Shown piece after piece: positions 14,337-20,144 of a stretch of 36,026 nt of DNA (positions are counted from its first letter, which is position 1; the number at the start of each line of letters is the position of its first letter). The DNA comes from a virus. The position numbers were made by a program, and so were the translations under genes. Under the pieces are notes generated by a model. That model was not told the origin of the DNA. It made no database searches and saw only the letters and a list, made by a program, of their open reading frames with translations. The stretch covers positions 1-36,026 of IMG/VR virus record IMGVR_UViG_3300030117_002497; one strand, written 5' to 3'.

Positions 14337-14590
14337 GATAGAACGGGCCTGACGGGGTTCGTTCTGTGGTGACTGAACAAGCCCTCACAGTGCGGGGCTA
14401 AGGTAATGGCAAAGGATCTTAGCGGATCGTCTTAGCAGATGCAGCCAGGTAAGAACGCGGTTGGACATGGTAGTACTGGCGGTCGTTCTTTGAGGGTTAA
14501 CCCTAATCCCTCCCACACTTTAATCCCAAGCTCGAGGGTTATCGAGCACTTTCCTTTCCCCCTGGGGCCTGGCCCTGGGGGTTTTTATTT
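14337..14590 (+). ncRNA. Candidate structured noncoding RNA or long 3' UTR
   Basis: About 250 bp without a credible gene, ending in a strong terminator. Local pairings include AGAACG/CGTTCT (14340-14345/14360-14365), AGCCC/GGGCT (14380-14384/14395-14399), the palindrome AGGGTTAACCCT (14493-14504) and GCTCGA-N6-TCGAGC (14530-14547). A direct repeat CTTAGCRGAT occurs at 14418 and 14431. No tRNA, tmRNA or known riboswitch pattern was recognised. It could be a trans-acting RNA processed from the 3' UTR of the Fis-type gene. Confidence 0.45.
14558..14590 (+). terminator. Strong Rho-independent terminator
   Basis: CCCCCTGGG (14558-14566) pairs with CCCTGGGGG (14573-14581), with one T-T mismatch and a 6-nt loop, followed by TTTTTATTTT. 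It closes the first early transcription unit. Confidence 0.9.
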
Positions 14591-14597
14591 TCTTAAA

Positions 14598-14667
14598 AGG
14601 CGCAAGACAGGCCGCAAGGCGCAAGATTTAATCAAGTTGCGGGACCAGATCCAAACAAGGCGCAAGA
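14598..14667 (+). repeat. GGCGCAAG repeat cluster, left
   Basis: Three exact copies of AGGCGCAAGA at 14598-14607, 14617-14626 and 14658-14667, all in the same orientation, in the noncoding stretch after the terminator. A related GCCGCAAG overlaps the second copy. The same repeat recurs at 15654-15719. Confidence 0.85.
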
Positions 14668-14675
14668 CTTTTTAC

Positions 14676-14704
14676 TTGTGGTTTTGTTGTAGCCTGGTTA
14701 TAGT
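14676..14704 (+). promoter_or_regulatory. Promoter of the 14.7-15.6 kb cassette
   Basis: TTGTGG (14676-14681), 17-bp spacer, TATAGT (14699-14704). Inside the spacer lies TTGTAGCCTGGTT (14687-14699), identical over 13 nt to dyad copy 1 (12704-12716) but without the right arm, so this looks like a remodelled copy of the same module. Confidence 0.6.
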
Positions 14705-14735
14705 ATAACTGTTAACTATTACGAAAGGAAAAGAA

Positions 14736-14876
14736 ATGGTAACGGTTAGAATGAATGAAAAGTTCGAACAAGCTTTTGATGTTCTAAAAAATGTTTATAT
14801 GTTTATGCACGAAGACGACGAAGCTTTATACTTCAAGCATATTGTTACTCGTGAATATATAAAGGTTCAAAAGTAA
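14736..14876 (+). CDS. 46-residue early protein, function unknown
   Basis: A short gene with a strong start context: the exact leader ATTACGAAAGGAAA (14718-14731) lies 4 nt before its ATG. The product (MVTVRMNEKFEQAFDVLKNV...REYIKVQK) is helical and charged. Its stop codon overlaps the start of the next gene (TAATG), so the pair is translationally coupled. No family is recognised. Confidence 0.75.
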   Translation: MVTVRMNEKFEQAFDVLKNVYMFMHEDDEALYFKHIVTREYIKVQK

Positions 14877-15556
14877 TGAAACATGCTGTTATATACAAGG
14901 GACCTAGTCTATTGGATAACGAGCAAATTGTAGTGATTGCTACATATTCAGATCGTAACACCAAAACAGGTAAGGTCGTTCAAACTTACATATTAAGAGA
15001 AAACATTAATCCGCTCGAGGCTTCAAAGACTGGCGCGGATTTTTCTATTTGTGGCAATTGCATAATGCGCGGAACACCGACCGATGACCCGAAGCGCAAG
15101 ATTGCAAAAGGTCGTCGCTGTTATGTTAACCTAGGTCAAGGCGTCTTGATCGTTTGGAAGTCATACAAGCGCGGAGTTTATCAGACTGGCGACGCAATCG
15201 AAATGGGTCGTGACAGATTTGTAAGGGTCGGAACATACGGAGATCCGGCAGCGGTTCCAAAATATGTCTGGGATAGTTTGTTAAGCCAAGCTAAAACTTG
15301 GACAGCATATACGCACCAAAGCGCCTGGTCTCCAGAAATTTGTATGCAATCCGCGGACACATACGAGCAAGCCCAAGAACACTGGGCCGCGGGTCGTCGG
15401 ACTTTCCGAGTGATCCAGGATCTAGCAGACTTGGACAAACAAAACGAAACACTTTGTCCAGCTTCCAAAGAGGCGGGGCGTCGGGTTCAATGCACAGCTT
15501 GCAAACTTTGTAGGGGATCGAGCAAAGCAAAATCAATCGCGATAGTAGAACACTAA
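14876..15556 (+). CDS. Conserved Cys-rich phage protein (DUF7227-like)
   Basis: 226 residues. A pattern familiar from a conserved phage family of unknown function is present: YKGPSLLDNEQIVVIAT, then ICGNCIMRG (CxxC near residues 59-62), RRCYVNLGQG, RVGTYGDPAAVPKYVW, WTAYTHQS and a C-terminal CPASKEAGRRVQCTACKLCRG. The clustered Cys suggest one or two metal sites, so nucleic acid binding is plausible. The DUF number is from memory and may be wrong. With the 46-residue gene it forms a two-gene cassette bounded on both sides by GGCGCAAG repeats. Confidence 0.75.
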   Translation: MKHAVIYKGPSLLDNEQIVVIATYSDRNTKTGKVVQTYILRENINPLEASKTGADFSICGNCIMRGTPTDDPKRKIAKGRRCYVNLGQGVLIVWKSYKRGVYQTGDAIEMGRDRFVRVGTYGDPAAVPKYVWDSLLSQAKTWTAYTHQSAWSPEICMQSADTYEQAQEHWAAGRRTFRVIQDLADLDKQNETLCPASKEAGRRVQCTACKLCRGSSKAKSIAIVEH

Positions 15557-15562
15557 ACAATG

Positions 15563-15596
15563 GGGCTAGGATATCCTAGCCCTAAACTTTTCTCTC
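15563..15596 (+). terminator. Palindromic terminator
   Basis: GGGCTAGG-ATAT-CCTAGCCC (15563-15582) is a perfect 20-bp palindrome followed by TAAACTTTTC. It lies 7 bp after the stop codon of the Cys-rich gene and ends the early unit. As DNA it could also be a dimer-binding site. Confidence 0.7.
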
Positions 15597-15643
15597 GGAC
15601 CTGGTCCTATCGTTTCCCTGGAATTATATACACGTACATAAAA

Positions 15644-16066
15644 TTAAGATGCAGGGCGCAAGGCGCAAGACATTCTAGATTCCAAAACAGGGCGCAAGGC
15701 GCAGAACAAGGGCGCAAGATTCTTGAACCGTTGACCACGCGCCAAGGATATCCCACCATTAATCAAATCGGCACCCTGATCACCCTCAAATAAAATTAGA
15801 TCGCTGTCCTTGAGGCTCTTTACTAAGAAAAAATTTGACCCACCTCTTGCCCAATACGCCATATTCCATGCAACTTGATGAGGCGTGACTTTTACAGCGT
15901 TTCCTTTGCTTACCTTCAACTCACACCAAAACGGCAACCCATCCCAAACCATATGACAGTCTGGAACACCGCCCCCATGCTTGTTTTCAATCCTCGTTGC
16001 GAAGCACTTCTTCGGCAAGTTCTGCCTTATCATGCTCCAGAAGTTCGCTTCTTGTCCTTTGCTCAT
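15644..16066 (-). CDS. PD-(D/E)XK-like nuclease (VRR-NUC-type)
   Basis: 140 residues. The core RIENKHGGGVPDCHMVWDGLPFWCELKVSKGNAVKVTPHQVAWNMAYWARGGSNFFLV shows Pro-Asp (35-36) and Glu-x-Lys (49-51), the metal site of PD-(D/E)XK nucleases, and is close to VRR-NUC proteins. Possible roles are junction resolution or processing of replicating DNA before packaging. The 5' end overlaps the TerS gene by 80 bp; a later ATG at 16033 is possible. The last 35 residues are odd: they come from GGCGCAAG repeats read backward (CALRP twice), so the native C-terminus may have been replaced. Confidence 0.75.
   Translation of the reverse strand: MSKGQEANFWSMIRQNLPKKCFATRIENKHGGGVPDCHMVWDGLPFWCELKVSKGNAVKVTPHQVAWNMAYWARGGSNFFLVKSLKDSDLILFEGDQGADLINGGISLARGQRFKNLAPLFCALRPVLESRMSCALRPAS
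15654..15719. repeat. GGCGCAAG repeat cluster, right
   Basis: GGCGCAAG occurs at 15655, 15663, 15691 and 15711, plus the near copy GGCGCAGA at 15698, all oriented as in the left cluster. Two adjacent pairs are spaced 7-8 bp. The cluster encodes the C-terminal tail of the minus-strand nuclease. Confidence 0.85.
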
Positions 16067-16556
16067 CGGTCACATCCTTGTAATCCCCTTCGATCTGGAA
16101 TGCCTGTGGATATTGTTTCTGTAAAGACGCTAGTCTTGCAGTGATTTCATCCCTAGATAATTGATCGATTGTGTTTATTGTTTCTCGTCTATCGATGGTC
16201 AGACCACCCAAAGCCGACCTAATTTTTTCCGCGTTGATGGCAGCCGAGAATTGCCCTGCATCTTCAGCACCTAGCGAAAGATTATACAGCCGTTCCAACT
16301 GACCAATGGTTGTGACACCATAGCGTCTTTCTCTTTCGTCTCTCAGTTCTTGGATATATTCCACAACGTGTGGATAATCCCGACCGTTCAAAAGTATTGA
16401 TGCTTGCTTCGGTGCTACGTCTTCAGAGTACCCCGCCTTCCGAGCACACTCAGCATTTGAATAGATGCCTTCCACAATATGAGTAGCAAAAGTCATCTGT
16501 CTGTTGGTCAATTGTCTCCCATGTTCTTCTTCAATTTTCTTTTTGATCGAAGCCAT
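15987..16556 (-). CDS. Terminase small subunit
   Basis: 189 residues from the preferred ATG (16556), which has GAGGGG 4 nt upstream; an upstream start at 16622 would add 22 residues containing no family features. The region LTNRQMTFATHIVEGIYSNAECARKAGYSEDVAPKQASILLNGRDYPHVVEYIQEL is the Terminase_2-type N-terminal helix-turn-helix that binds the packaging site. It is followed by an oligomerisation-like helical part and an acidic tail. Unusually, it is not beside TerL but in a two-gene minus-strand unit with a nuclease, downstream of the GTAATCA-rich region, which might contain its binding site. Confidence 0.85.
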   Translation of the reverse strand: MASIKKKIEEEHGRQLTNRQMTFATHIVEGIYSNAECARKAGYSEDVAPKQASILLNGRDYPHVVEYIQELRDERERRYGVTTIGQLERLYNLSLGAEDAGQFSAAINAEKIRSALGGLTIDRRETINTIDQLSRDEITARLASLQKQYPQAFQIEGDYKDVTDEQRTRSELLEHDKAELAEEVLRNED

Positions 16557-16573
16557 CGTTCCCCTCATTGTTA

Positions 16574-16802
16574 TGATTACAATGTTTACGCTAAGTTTGT
16601 AGATTTCTGCAAGCTTGGACATTTATAAAAGTTCAATATAACAAAACTACCGTAATCATTTGGGTCATTTTGTAATCAGGCGTAATCATACTGGGCTATA
16701 TAAATAAGGTGTTGATTACGCTGTTTACAATAATTACAAGATTTTTTTCTCAAAAAAAAAAAAAAATATTTTTTTCGCTGAATGTAACTAATAGTGTAAT
16801 CA
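16574..16802. repeat. Six GTAATCA sites (iteron or operator cluster)
   Basis: GTAATCA at 16652, 16672, 16682 and 16796, and its complement TGATTAC at 16574 and 16713. The first three are spaced 20 and 10 bp, that is, on one face of the helix. The two inverted copies extend to a shared TGATTACNNTGTTTAC (16574-16589 and 16713-16728). About 0.03 copies of a given 7-mer are expected by chance in this length. Confidence 0.85.
16742..16775. other. T7-A15-T7 tract
   Basis: Seven T (16742-16748), fifteen A (16752-16766) and seven T (16769-16775), nearly continuous. Such a tract bends or unwinds easily, as in replication-origin unwinding elements, and can also act as an upstream promoter element for the promoter 40 bp to the right. 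The homopolymer length may contain sequencing error. Confidence 0.6.
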
Positions 16803-16813
16803 TTAAGTTTTTG

Positions 16814-16841
16814 TTGACACCCCTGCCCCATCTGATAGACT
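16814..16841 (+). promoter_or_regulatory. Rightward sigma70-like promoter
   Basis: TTGACA (16814-16819), 16-bp spacer, TAGACT (16836-16841). Predicted start near 16848, about 23 nt before the GAAAGGAAA leader of the next gene. One GTAATCA site lies 12 bp upstream of the -35, in position to regulate it. Confidence 0.75.
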
Positions 16842-16883
16842 ACAACCATTCAACATTTGTAATACATATAGAAAGGAAAGATT

Positions 16884-17378
16884 ATGAATTTGGAAATGAA
16901 AGCTATTAAGTTCTCAGAGTGGGCAAGTGAAGAGACATATTGCTATCAGGCAAATGTCTATCTGGATGGCAAGCCATTCTCTTTGGTTAGCAACGATGGT
17001 CATGGTGGATGTGACCGTGATTATTCACACAATAAATTCAAGGGCGACTATCGTGCGACCATGAAAAAGGTTGATGAGTATTTCAAATCATTACCGAACA
17101 CCGATCCGTGTGACTTGTTTCCTGAAGGTATCGAACAGACTTTTGAGCAGTGGTGCCATGATCAGGTGTGCACGTTTCTATACCGCAAGGATCTGAAGAA
17201 AGCCTTAAAGAAAAACAAGGTTGTTCAAAAGAAAAACAAAGAAGGTAAGATGTCTCTTTGGGATTATGACCACAGATATACGTCTGAAACCATCAAACGT
17301 TCTTTTCCTGAAGCGGTAATCTTGAATGATTTGCCTGAAGACGAGGCACTCACAATCTGGAGGGAGACTTTAGGATGA
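16884..17378 (+). CDS. Phage protein of unknown function
   Basis: 164 residues. The N-terminal part (IKFSEWASEETYCYQANVYLDGKPFSLVSNDGHGGCDRDY) looks like a small beta domain; the middle holds a basic Lys-rich helix (LKKALKKNKVVQKKNKEGK) and the C-terminus is acidic. I recall similar sequences in other phages but no function. It is the first gene behind the promoter at 16814 and has the leader AGAAAGGAAAG. It overlaps the next ORF by ATGA. Confidence 0.8.
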   Translation: MNLEMKAIKFSEWASEETYCYQANVYLDGKPFSLVSNDGHGGCDRDYSHNKFKGDYRATMKKVDEYFKSLPNTDPCDLFPEGIEQTFEQWCHDQVCTFLYRKDLKKALKKNKVVQKKNKEGKMSLWDYDHRYTSETIKRSFPEAVILNDLPEDEALTIWRETLG

Positions 17379-17542
17379 AGACTTTCGAATGCACAATGGA
17401 ACTGGGTTGCACAAACCCAGTTCGCGAAGCGGAAACCGTTGAGGAGTTCGTCGATAATCTAGTCGATGAGTACAACGGAATTTGCGGTGAACTTTTTACA
17501 ATCACATCATCAATGATCCAAAGCATAAAGGAGGTGGGCTAA
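17375..17542 (+). CDS. 55-residue protein with three Cys, function unknown
   Basis: The ATG overlaps the previous stop (ATGA) and the TAA overlaps the next start (TAATG), so this short gene fills the gap exactly and is coupled at both ends. The product (MKTFECTMELGCTNPVREAETVEEFVDNLVDEY...) is acidic, has Cys at 6, 12 and 37, and has no recognised domain. The perfect tiling is the best argument that it is real. Confidence 0.75.
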   Translation: MKTFECTMELGCTNPVREAETVEEFVDNLVDEYNGICGELFTITSSMIQSIKEVG

Positions 17543-18009
17543 TGCCTAATCATTGTTATCAAAGTGTCTTCTTGAAAGGAGACCCAAAAGAAATTGACCG
17601 TCTGTACGAGGCGGTCAAGGAACAGAAGTTTTTGAATGCCGTAATTCCAGAACCGAGTAACATGTTTCATGGTGCGTTAGGCGATGAGGAGCGCAAGATG
17701 TGCGAGGCGCAAGGTCGTCCGAACTGGTATGATTGGCGCAATGAAAACTGGATGACGAAGTGGGACATCTGTGAAGCTGAGATTATTGAAGATCCGCAGG
17801 ACGACGATCATTACCCGATACCTGTGAAATATTTTTCGTTCCGTTGTTGGACGGCATGGGCACCACCTATTCCAGTTTGGGAGAAGCTTCACGAGATGGG
17901 CTTTGATATTTCTGCTGAGTATCAGGACGAAGGTTCGATGTTCGAAGGTGAGTATCAGAATGGCGAGGACAATTGTTGGCGACCAGTGGAGGCGGATCGA
18001 TATGAGTGA
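17542..18009 (+). CDS. DUF1281 / YubB ferredoxin-like domain protein
   Basis: 155 residues. It starts MPNHCYQSVFLKGDPKEIDRLYEAV and contains WYDWRNENWMTKWD and FSFRCWTAWAPPIPVWEKL followed by a DEGSMFEGEY segment. This order is characteristic of the DUF1281/YubB-type ferredoxin-like fold family known from phages and conjugative plasmids. The biochemical role is unknown; no redox Cys pair is evident. Confidence 0.8.
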   Translation: MPNHCYQSVFLKGDPKEIDRLYEAVKEQKFLNAVIPEPSNMFHGALGDEERKMCEAQGRPNWYDWRNENWMTKWDICEAEIIEDPQDDDHYPIPVKYFSFRCWTAWAPPIPVWEKLHEMGFDISAEYQDEGSMFEGEYQNGEDNCWRPVEADRYE

Positions 18010-18202
18010 GACGAGAACAATTCACATCATTAATGAGGAAGCGTGGACTTTAAGCGAGAGCCAGAAGAACGTGCTTCAGGTTGCGGTGGATCACATGGTT
18101 GAGCACCTTGAGGATTTGGTTCACGATCATCCGACCGCAGAACAGTACAAGCGCAGGCTTTGGGACGCTAGGGTTTTGAAGACTATGGTGCAACCATGGT
18201 AG
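18002..18202 (+). CDS. Small helical protein, function unknown
   Basis: 66 residues from the ATG at 18002, which overlaps the previous stop codon. The product is helical and acidic (SESQKNVLQVAVDHMVEHLEDLVHDHPTAEQYKRRLWDARVLKTM). No family is recognised. Its end overlaps the methyltransferase start by 7 bp. Confidence 0.7.
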   Translation: MSETRTIHIINEEAWTLSESQKNVLQVAVDHMVEHLEDLVHDHPTAEQYKRRLWDARVLKTMVQPW

Positions 18203-19110
18203 CCTATTATAATGAGATAGACCCATATGCCGCAGAGTGGCTCAGATCGTTAATTCGGTCTGGGCATATTGCAGATGGAATAGTGGACGAAAGGAGCATA
18301 TCGGATGTCCGACCAGATGAACTTCAAGAATTTACTCAATGTCACTTCTTCGCAGGGATCGGTGTCTGGAGTTACGCACTCCGATCAGCAGGGTGGGAAG
18401 ACGACCGACCAGTCTGGACAGGATCTTGTCCGTGCCAACCTTTCAGCGGCGCAGGCAATAAAAAAGGGGTTGCTGACAAGCGGCACCTCTGGCCTCACTG
18501 GTTCCACCTCATCGAACAGTGCCGACCTTCAACGGTCTTTGGAGAACAGGTTGCAAGCAAAGACGGCCTCGGTTGGATCGACCTTGTACAAGCTGACATG
18601 GAAGGAGCGGACTACGCCATCGGGGCTTTTGATCTCTGCTCTGCGGGCTTCGGTGCGCCGCACATCAGGCAACGTCTCTGGTTCGTGGCCGACACCGACG
18701 ACACGAGATCACAAGGGTGGGTATCAGGGCGGTCGGATACGGAACGGCAAGATCAGCACGGACACGTTGGATGTAGCGGCTCAACTATCGGGATGGGCAA
18801 CGCCGACATCGATGACGGGCGGAACGAACATAGCCCCGTCACATTTGAACGGGAAGCACGGTTGGAACACGGGGGCACAAGCACAGATGGCGGTGTGGAC
18901 CGAGGACGGAGCGGCAAGACTAACGGTTTCTGGTCAGATGCTGACTGGCTCCGATGCCGAGATGAAAAGTGGAGGCCAGTTGAACCCTGCACATTCCCGT
19001 TGGTTGATGGGGCTACCGCCAGAGTGGGACGACTCCGCGCCTACGGCAACGCCATCACAGCGCAAGTCGCGCAAGGATTAATCGAAAGTTATATGGAGGT
19101 GAGAAAATGA
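18196..19110 (+). CDS. DNA C5-cytosine methyltransferase
   Basis: 304 residues. Motif I is FFAGIG (51-56), motif [11 protein letters not shown] (76-84, nucleophile Cys80), motif VI-like FGEQVAS (115-121; Glu117), motif [13 protein letters not shown] (154-162) and motif X YGNAI (283-287). It transfers methyl groups from SAM to cytosine C5, most likely to hide phage DNA from host restriction. The target-recognition region (about 170-265) is short and atypically Gly/Asp/Arg-rich, and this stretch is also read in another frame. The locus is GC-richer than its surroundings, suggesting acquisition by transfer. The SD is weak; translation probably couples to the preceding gene. Confidence 0.92.
   Translation: MVAYYNEIDPYAAEWLRSLIRSGHIADGIVDERSISDVRPDELQEFTQCHFFAGIGVWSYALRSAGWEDDRPVWTGSCPCQPFSGAGNKKGVADKRHLWPHWFHLIEQCRPSTVFGEQVASKDGLGWIDLVQADMEGADYAIGAFDLCSAGFGAPHIRQRLWFVADTDDTRSQGWVSGRSDTERQDQHGHVGCSGSTIGMGNADIDDGRNEHSPVTFEREARLEHGGTSTDGGVDRGRSGKTNGFWSDADWLRCRDEKWRPVEPCTFPLVDGATARVGRLRAYGNAITAQVAQGLIESYMEVRK
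18305..19081 (+). CDS. Nested +1-frame ORF inside the methyltransferase gene
   Basis: A 258-residue ORF wholly within the methyltransferase gene, shifted by +1. Its ATG has AAGGAG with 8-nt spacing, a better ribosome site than that of the methyltransferase itself. Its sequence resembles proteins I recall from phage and proteobacterial genomes: [16 protein letters not shown] (45-60), [16 protein letters not shown] (92-107), [13 protein letters not shown] (110-122), WPTPTTRD (128-135) and [17 protein letters not shown] (226-242). Function unknown. It could be a genuine overprinted gene or a conserved by-product of a GC-rich methyltransferase frame. Confidence 0.55.
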   Translation: MSDQMNFKNLLNVTSSQGSVSGVTHSDQQGGKTTDQSGQDLVRANLSAAQAIKKGLLTSGTSGLTGSTSSNSADLQRSLENRLQAKTASVGSTLYKLTWKERTTPSGLLISALRASVRRTSGNVSGSWPTPTTRDHKGGYQGGRIRNGKISTDTLDVAAQLSGWATPTSMTGGTNIAPSHLNGKHGWNTGAQAQMAVWTEDGAARLTVSGQMLTGSDAEMKSGGQLNPAHSRWLMGLPPEWDDSAPTATPSQRKSRKD

Positions 19111-19280
19111 AATACAACATTAGAGTAAGGGCAGAATATGTAGGGTATTATTCAGTAGAGGCTAATTCTTTGCATGAAGCAGAACAGAAAGCACAAGAGA
19201 TGCTTTTTGAAGAAATGAATGATGCAGTTGATGGATCATTTGATTTTGAAGAAACAGAGGGAGAAGAAGATGATAGTTGA
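19107..19280 (+). CDS. Small acidic protein (DpnD/PcfM-like)
   Basis: 57 residues; ATG overlaps the methyltransferase stop (ATGA) and GGAGGTGAG lies just upstream. The product opens with a beta-beta-alpha pattern ([37 protein letters not shown]) like DpnD/PcfM-type small proteins, and ends in a run of Asp and Glu. Function unknown; small acidic proteins beside restriction or modification genes may be inhibitors, but that is speculation. Confidence 0.7.
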   Translation: MKYNIRVRAEYVGYYSVEANSLHEAEQKAQEMLFEEMNDAVDGSFDFEETEGEEDDS

Positions 19281-19410
19281 CGTTCGAAGTCCTGTGTCTG
19301 CTTACCTCGAACTAAATGGTTTTACTATTTATGTTGAGGTCAGTGAGGCTACAGAAAACAAACCGCAAATACATTATTGGAGGAAGGGAGAACAAGATGA
19401 ACAAGCATAA
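19270..19410 (+). CDS. 46-residue protein, function unknown
   Basis: Starts at the ATG inside the last codons of the previous gene (11-bp overlap), preceded by GAGGGAGAAG. The product (MIVDVRSPVSAYLELNGFTIYVEVSEATENKPQIHYWRKGEQDEQA) looks like a short beta-rich protein. An earlier in-frame start at 19219 would overlap the preceding gene much more and is less likely. Confidence 0.65.
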   Translation: MIVDVRSPVSAYLELNGFTIYVEVSEATENKPQIHYWRKGEQDEQA

Positions 19411-19735
19411 ATTAATTGGTGATGCGGAAGGCATGTGGGCAATGGCTACAGATCATATTGGACAAAGTATAAGAAAAATTCGCAGAGAAAAAGATTGGAG
19501 CCAATTTGAATTAGCAACAAAAGCAGGGGTAAGCCAGTCAGTTATCAGCCGTTTGGAGCAAGGGAAAACACTTGGAACAGGTTTTAATATAGTTGAAAAA
19601 TTATACCGTGCGTTGAATGAAAAAAGCGGAGGTTGGAAAGCCAGAGAAAAATGGAGAGTGGAGCCTAAGACAGGCGACGAAATAGAAAAGATGTTGGATG
19701 AGATATTCCGCAAAGTATTCAAGGAGGATTGGTGA
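19397..19735 (+). CDS. XRE-family (Cro/CI-like) transcription regulator
   Basis: 112 residues from the ATG at 19397 (GGGAG about 8 nt upstream). Residues 22-75 form an HTH_3 domain: IGQSIRKIRREKDWSQFELATKAGVSQSVISRLEQGK, with the recognition helix near 46-56. The C-terminal part (ETKTGDE-like, helical) could dimerise but carries no LexA-type peptidase, so this is a simple repressor or Cro-like factor. Candidate targets in the window are the dyad at 12069-12085 and the GTAATCA cluster. Its gene lies in a chain of small coupled genes. Confidence 0.85.
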   Translation: MNKHKLIGDAEGMWAMATDHIGQSIRKIRREKDWSQFELATKAGVSQSVISRLEQGKTLGTGFNIVEKLYRALNEKSGGWKAREKWRVEPKTGDEIEKMLDEIFRKVFKEDW

Positions 19736-19926
19736 TGGAAGAAGTGCATATTGATACGATTGCGTATTTGGAGGACGGCAAGGGCGCATCTATTCTAGCG
19801 ACCTTTGCGGACGAAGGACTGTACAGTCTGTGTGCTCCTGTGATTGAGCGATGGATCAAGGACAAAGATCCAAATTATTTTTTAACAGAAAGTTGTGATC
19901 GCAACATAACTGTGGAGGTGGAATGA
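19735..19926 (+). CDS. Small protein, function unknown
   Basis: 63 residues from the ATG at 19735, seven nt after AAGGAGG; it overlaps the XRE stop by one base (TGATG). The product is mixed alpha/beta (IDTIAYLEDGKGASILATFADEGLYSLCAPVIERWIKDKD). A TTG start 6 nt upstream is possible but less likely. No family is recognised. Confidence 0.75.
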   Translation: MEEVHIDTIAYLEDGKGASILATFADEGLYSLCAPVIERWIKDKDPNYFLTESCDRNITVEVE

Positions 19927-20144
19927 TGGGAAGAGTGAAAGCTTGGATGATGGATCGTGAAGAGCGAGCTGCGGATCGCGGTTCGGCTGATCGATACTAT
20001 GGGAGACAGCCAGAGCCACACATGTGGTTGGATAATTTGGGCAAGCAAGTTGTGCCCGAAGAGGACATGACTGAGAGTGAGATCGAAGCGTACTTCGAAG
20101 GGTGGCGCAACGAGGAAGACAGAAAGGATTGGGGGTATGAGTAG
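19923..20144 (+). CDS. Small conserved phage protein
   Basis: 73 residues (72 if the second of two adjacent ATGs is used; GGAGGTGG precedes both). It contains ADRGSADRYYGRQPEPHMW, a pattern I remember from small proteins of several phages, and an acidic C-terminus with EAYFEGWRNEED. Function unknown. Its end overlaps the next gene by 8 bp. Confidence 0.75.
   Translation: MMGRVKAWMMDREERAADRGSADRYYGRQPEPHMWLDNLGKQVVPEEDMTESEIEAYFEGWRNEEDRKDWGYE

Larger units (their letters stand above)
16557..16883. other. Divergent AT-rich region with GTAATCA sites
   Basis: 327 bp with no gene between TerS (leftward) and the 164-residue gene (rightward). It carries six GTAATCA/TGATTAC sites, a T7/A15/T7 stretch (16742-16775) and a sigma70-like rightward promoter (16814-16841). 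It is a candidate for a replication origin, packaging site or shared operator. Confidence 0.7.

Noticed and set aside
14337-14520. tRNA or tmRNA in the noncoding region
   Set aside because: GGTTCG near 14357 looks like a T-arm fragment, but no acceptor stem, anticodon arm or CCA fits around it.
14439-14708. 89-residue ORF on the plus strand after the Fis-type gene
   Set aside because: It spans a strong terminator and two repeats, has no ribosome site and has a low-complexity Pro/Gly/Arg composition. The region is better read as noncoding.
14598-15719. GGCGCAAG repeats as a CRISPR array
   Set aside because: Units are only 8-10 bp with irregular spacers and no cas genes; they are not CRISPR repeats.
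15560-15793. 77-residue plus-strand ORF
   Set aside because: It starts inside a palindromic terminator, runs through the GGCGCAAG repeats and overlaps the nuclease on the other strand. No ribosome site.
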